The notes under the pieces: model-generated
The model's input: the letters and a program-made list of their open reading frames with translations, nothing else
What the model was told of the DNA's origin: nothing
Database searches by the model: none
Part shown: one piece after another, positions 7,097-7,682 of the stretch
How positions within the stretch are numbered: the stretch's first letter is position 1
Layout: every line of letters begins with the position of its first letter
Translations under genes and position numbers: made by a program
DNA from: an uncultured Prevotellaceae bacterium
GTDB taxonomy: Bacteria > Bacteroidota > Bacteroidia > Bacteroidales > Bacteroidaceae
Reading direction: 5' to 3'
Assembly (NCBI GenBank): GCA_900315105.1
Contig: OMXX01000149.1
Coordinates: forward strand, 1 to 7,682
DNA length: 7,682 nt

Positions 7097-7149
7097 AGTA
7101 CCTTTGAATTTGTGCATAGGAATGTTCCCAAAAACATCTCTGACCACTT

Positions 7150-7191
7150 CTATTATGCAGATATGCATGGCTACTATGCAGGTTTTGATGG
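7150..7191. repeat. Two tandem 21-bp units (imperfect)
   Basis: The unit starting CTATTATGCAG (7150-7170) is followed directly by one starting CTACTATGCAG (7171-7191). The two agree at roughly 15 of 21 positions and end in ATGG. A reverse-complement copy of TATGCAGAT lies at 7272-7280. Spaced units like this may be binding sites for a protein such as an integrase or regulator. Confidence 0.5.
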
Positions 7192-7194
7192 ATT

Positions 7195-7215
7195 ATTTCT
7201 ACCATATTTCTACCA
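7195..7215. repeat. Direct repeat ATTTCTACCA x2 at 11-bp period
   Basis: ATTTCTACCA occurs at 7195-7204 and again at 7206-7215, separated by one base. The repeat is one helical turn apart, so both copies face the same side of the DNA, as expected for paired protein-binding arms. It is contiguous with the 21-bp units to its left and the 25-bp repeat to its right. Confidence 0.5.
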
Positions 7216-7224
7216 CAGCCTTTA

Positions 7225-7249
7225 TAACTAATTGATTATCAATGATTTA
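7225..7249. repeat. 25-bp direct repeat, left copy
   Basis: TAACTAATTGATT (7225-7237) recurs exactly at 7407-7419. Continuing the alignment gives about 21 of 25 matching positions, including GATTTA at the end of both. The copies lie in the same orientation 182 bp apart and enclose 157 bp of A/T-rich sequence. Repeats of this kind are left by integration or by duplication; no recombinase gene is in view. Confidence 0.5.
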
Positions 7250-7406
7250 ATATTCTGCATCGGGAAGTAAAATCTGCATATAAACAGTTTACATCCATCA
7301 CTAAACCGCTATATCTTTTTGATAGTCAGCAGAAAACCGCAAAATCTATTGTTGGATAATGTCAAAATTGGTTCGATAATTATTAACGATCACGTACGAG
7401 ACTATT

Positions 7407-7431
7407 TAACTAATTGATTTTAATAGATTTA
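7407..7431. repeat. 25-bp direct repeat, right copy
   Basis: This is the partner of the copy at 7225-7249, sharing a perfect 13-bp core (TAACTAATTGATT) and a GATTTA end. It includes the stop codon of the short open frame at 7410-7553. Confidence 0.5.
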
Positions 7432-7534
7432 GATTTATAAGAAAAGTCAATCTCTGTGAGTATTTCGATGACCCCCTCGGCAATCATCCAAGACAGTCGG
7501 AGTTTGCTACGATGATAAAGACGAATGAACAGGA

Positions 7535-7682
7535 CTAAACGTTTTTCCCAAGTTCAAACGCCTCCTGGAGTTTGGGATTCCCATTGATCTCCCGCGGATT
7601 ATTGACACCGCCGCAGAAAAGATGGGCTTTGAGAGCTGATTTCTCATAACAGTCGATCCATCCCTGAAGCCCGCTCTCGGCG
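7535..7682 (-). CDS. Flavodoxin/NADPH-dependent FMN reductase-like protein, C-terminal part
   Basis: The last 48 residues of a minus-strand gene enter from the right edge and stop at TAG 7535-7537. The visible part contains GLQGWIDCYEK, AHLFCGGVNNPREI and NPKLQEAFELGKNV. This is the closing pattern of small flavodoxin-fold oxidoreductases annotated as flavodoxin family or NADPH-dependent FMN reductase in Bacteroidota: a W-x-x-C/Y helix, a strand ending GGV-x-x-P-x-xI, then GNPKL-xEA-xxLGK. Such enzymes bind FMN and reduce quinones, flavins or nitro compounds in the cytoplasm. The FMN-binding N-terminus is outside the window, so the exact enzyme cannot be named. No hairpin follows immediately; the nearest terminator is the one at 7072-7096. 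Confidence 0.7.
   Translation of the reverse strand, partial: AESGLQGWIDCYEKSALKAHLFCGGVNNPREINGNPKLQEAFELGKNV

Larger units (their letters stand above)
7097..7534. other. Intergenic stretch with short repeats, no convincing gene
   Basis: No family is recognised in any frame over these roughly 440 bp, which are A/T-rich in the middle. The contents are a GTACCTTTGAA box just after the terminator (7098-7108), two copies of a 21-bp unit (7150-7191), a 10-bp direct repeat (7195-7215) and two copies of a 25-bp repeat 182 bp apart (7225-7249, 7407-7431). One minus-strand frame is open at 7410-7553 and reads like protein (RLYHRSKLRLSWMIAEGV, then IEILTEIDFSYKSKSIKIN). It overlaps the reductase end, and its first ATG (7487) leaves 25 residues, so I do not call it a gene. 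Taken together, this looks like scar DNA or an attachment region of a mobile element. That reading is inference only. Confidence 0.5.

Noticed and set aside
6839..7168. Minus-strand open frames of 109 and 79 codons right of the ATPase
   Set aside because: They cross the terminator hairpin and the ATPase promoter, have unusual composition (many Tyr, Ile and Phe) and match no family I know.

Overview
The window looks like an accessory stretch of a Bacteroidota chromosome (probably Bacteroidales). The main evidence is the promoter type. Two good matches to the Bacteroidota -33/-7 promoter (TTG or TTTG, about 17-19 nt, TAnnTTTG) sit just upstream of two genes, and strong Shine-Dalgarno sequences are absent. 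The encoded families (XRE regulator with zinc ribbon, AAA ATPase with DUF4143, DUF4160-like protein, small flavodoxin-like reductase) also fit. Every gene I can support lies on the minus strand, so transcription runs from high to low coordinates.

Layout from right to left (transcription order). 7535-7682 is the C-terminal end of a flavodoxin/NADPH-dependent FMN reductase-like protein cut by the window edge. 6814-7534 is a roughly 720-bp stretch with no convincing gene. It holds short direct repeats, a strong bidirectional hairpin terminator (7072-7096) and the promoter of the next gene. 5557-6813 is an intact AAA ATPase with a DUF4143-type C-terminus. 4892-5486 is a broken gene that appears as one 131-residue ORF. 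It becomes a coherent protein of about 197 residues once an in-frame TAG and a one-base frameshift are repaired, and its centre resembles DUF4160. Another coding-like scrap in a third frame (4737-4928) overlaps its end. 1412-4690 is a 1092-residue SF2 DEAH-box helicase whose C-terminal 150 residues resemble a divergent PD-(D/E)XK nuclease. 864-1370 is a RimJ/RimL-like GNAT acetyltransferase. 309-752 is an XRE regulator with a zinc ribbon and its own promoter. 1-241 is the N-terminus of a Vat/CatB-like left-handed beta-helix acetyltransferase cut by the left edge.

How the genes may work together: the large helicase is the best candidate for a defence gene. Its translocase core fused to a possible nuclease domain is the usual architecture of single-gene or two-gene anti-phage and restriction-like modules. 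It lies beside a decaying gene and an AAA/DUF4143 ATPase of the kind common in accessory regions, and it is visibly more A/T-rich than the GNAT gene that follows it. The left end looks like a separate small set: a regulator plus two acetyltransferases, one of a streptogramin/chloramphenicol acetyltransferase-like family. No tRNA, rRNA, CRISPR array, transposase or integrase gene was seen.
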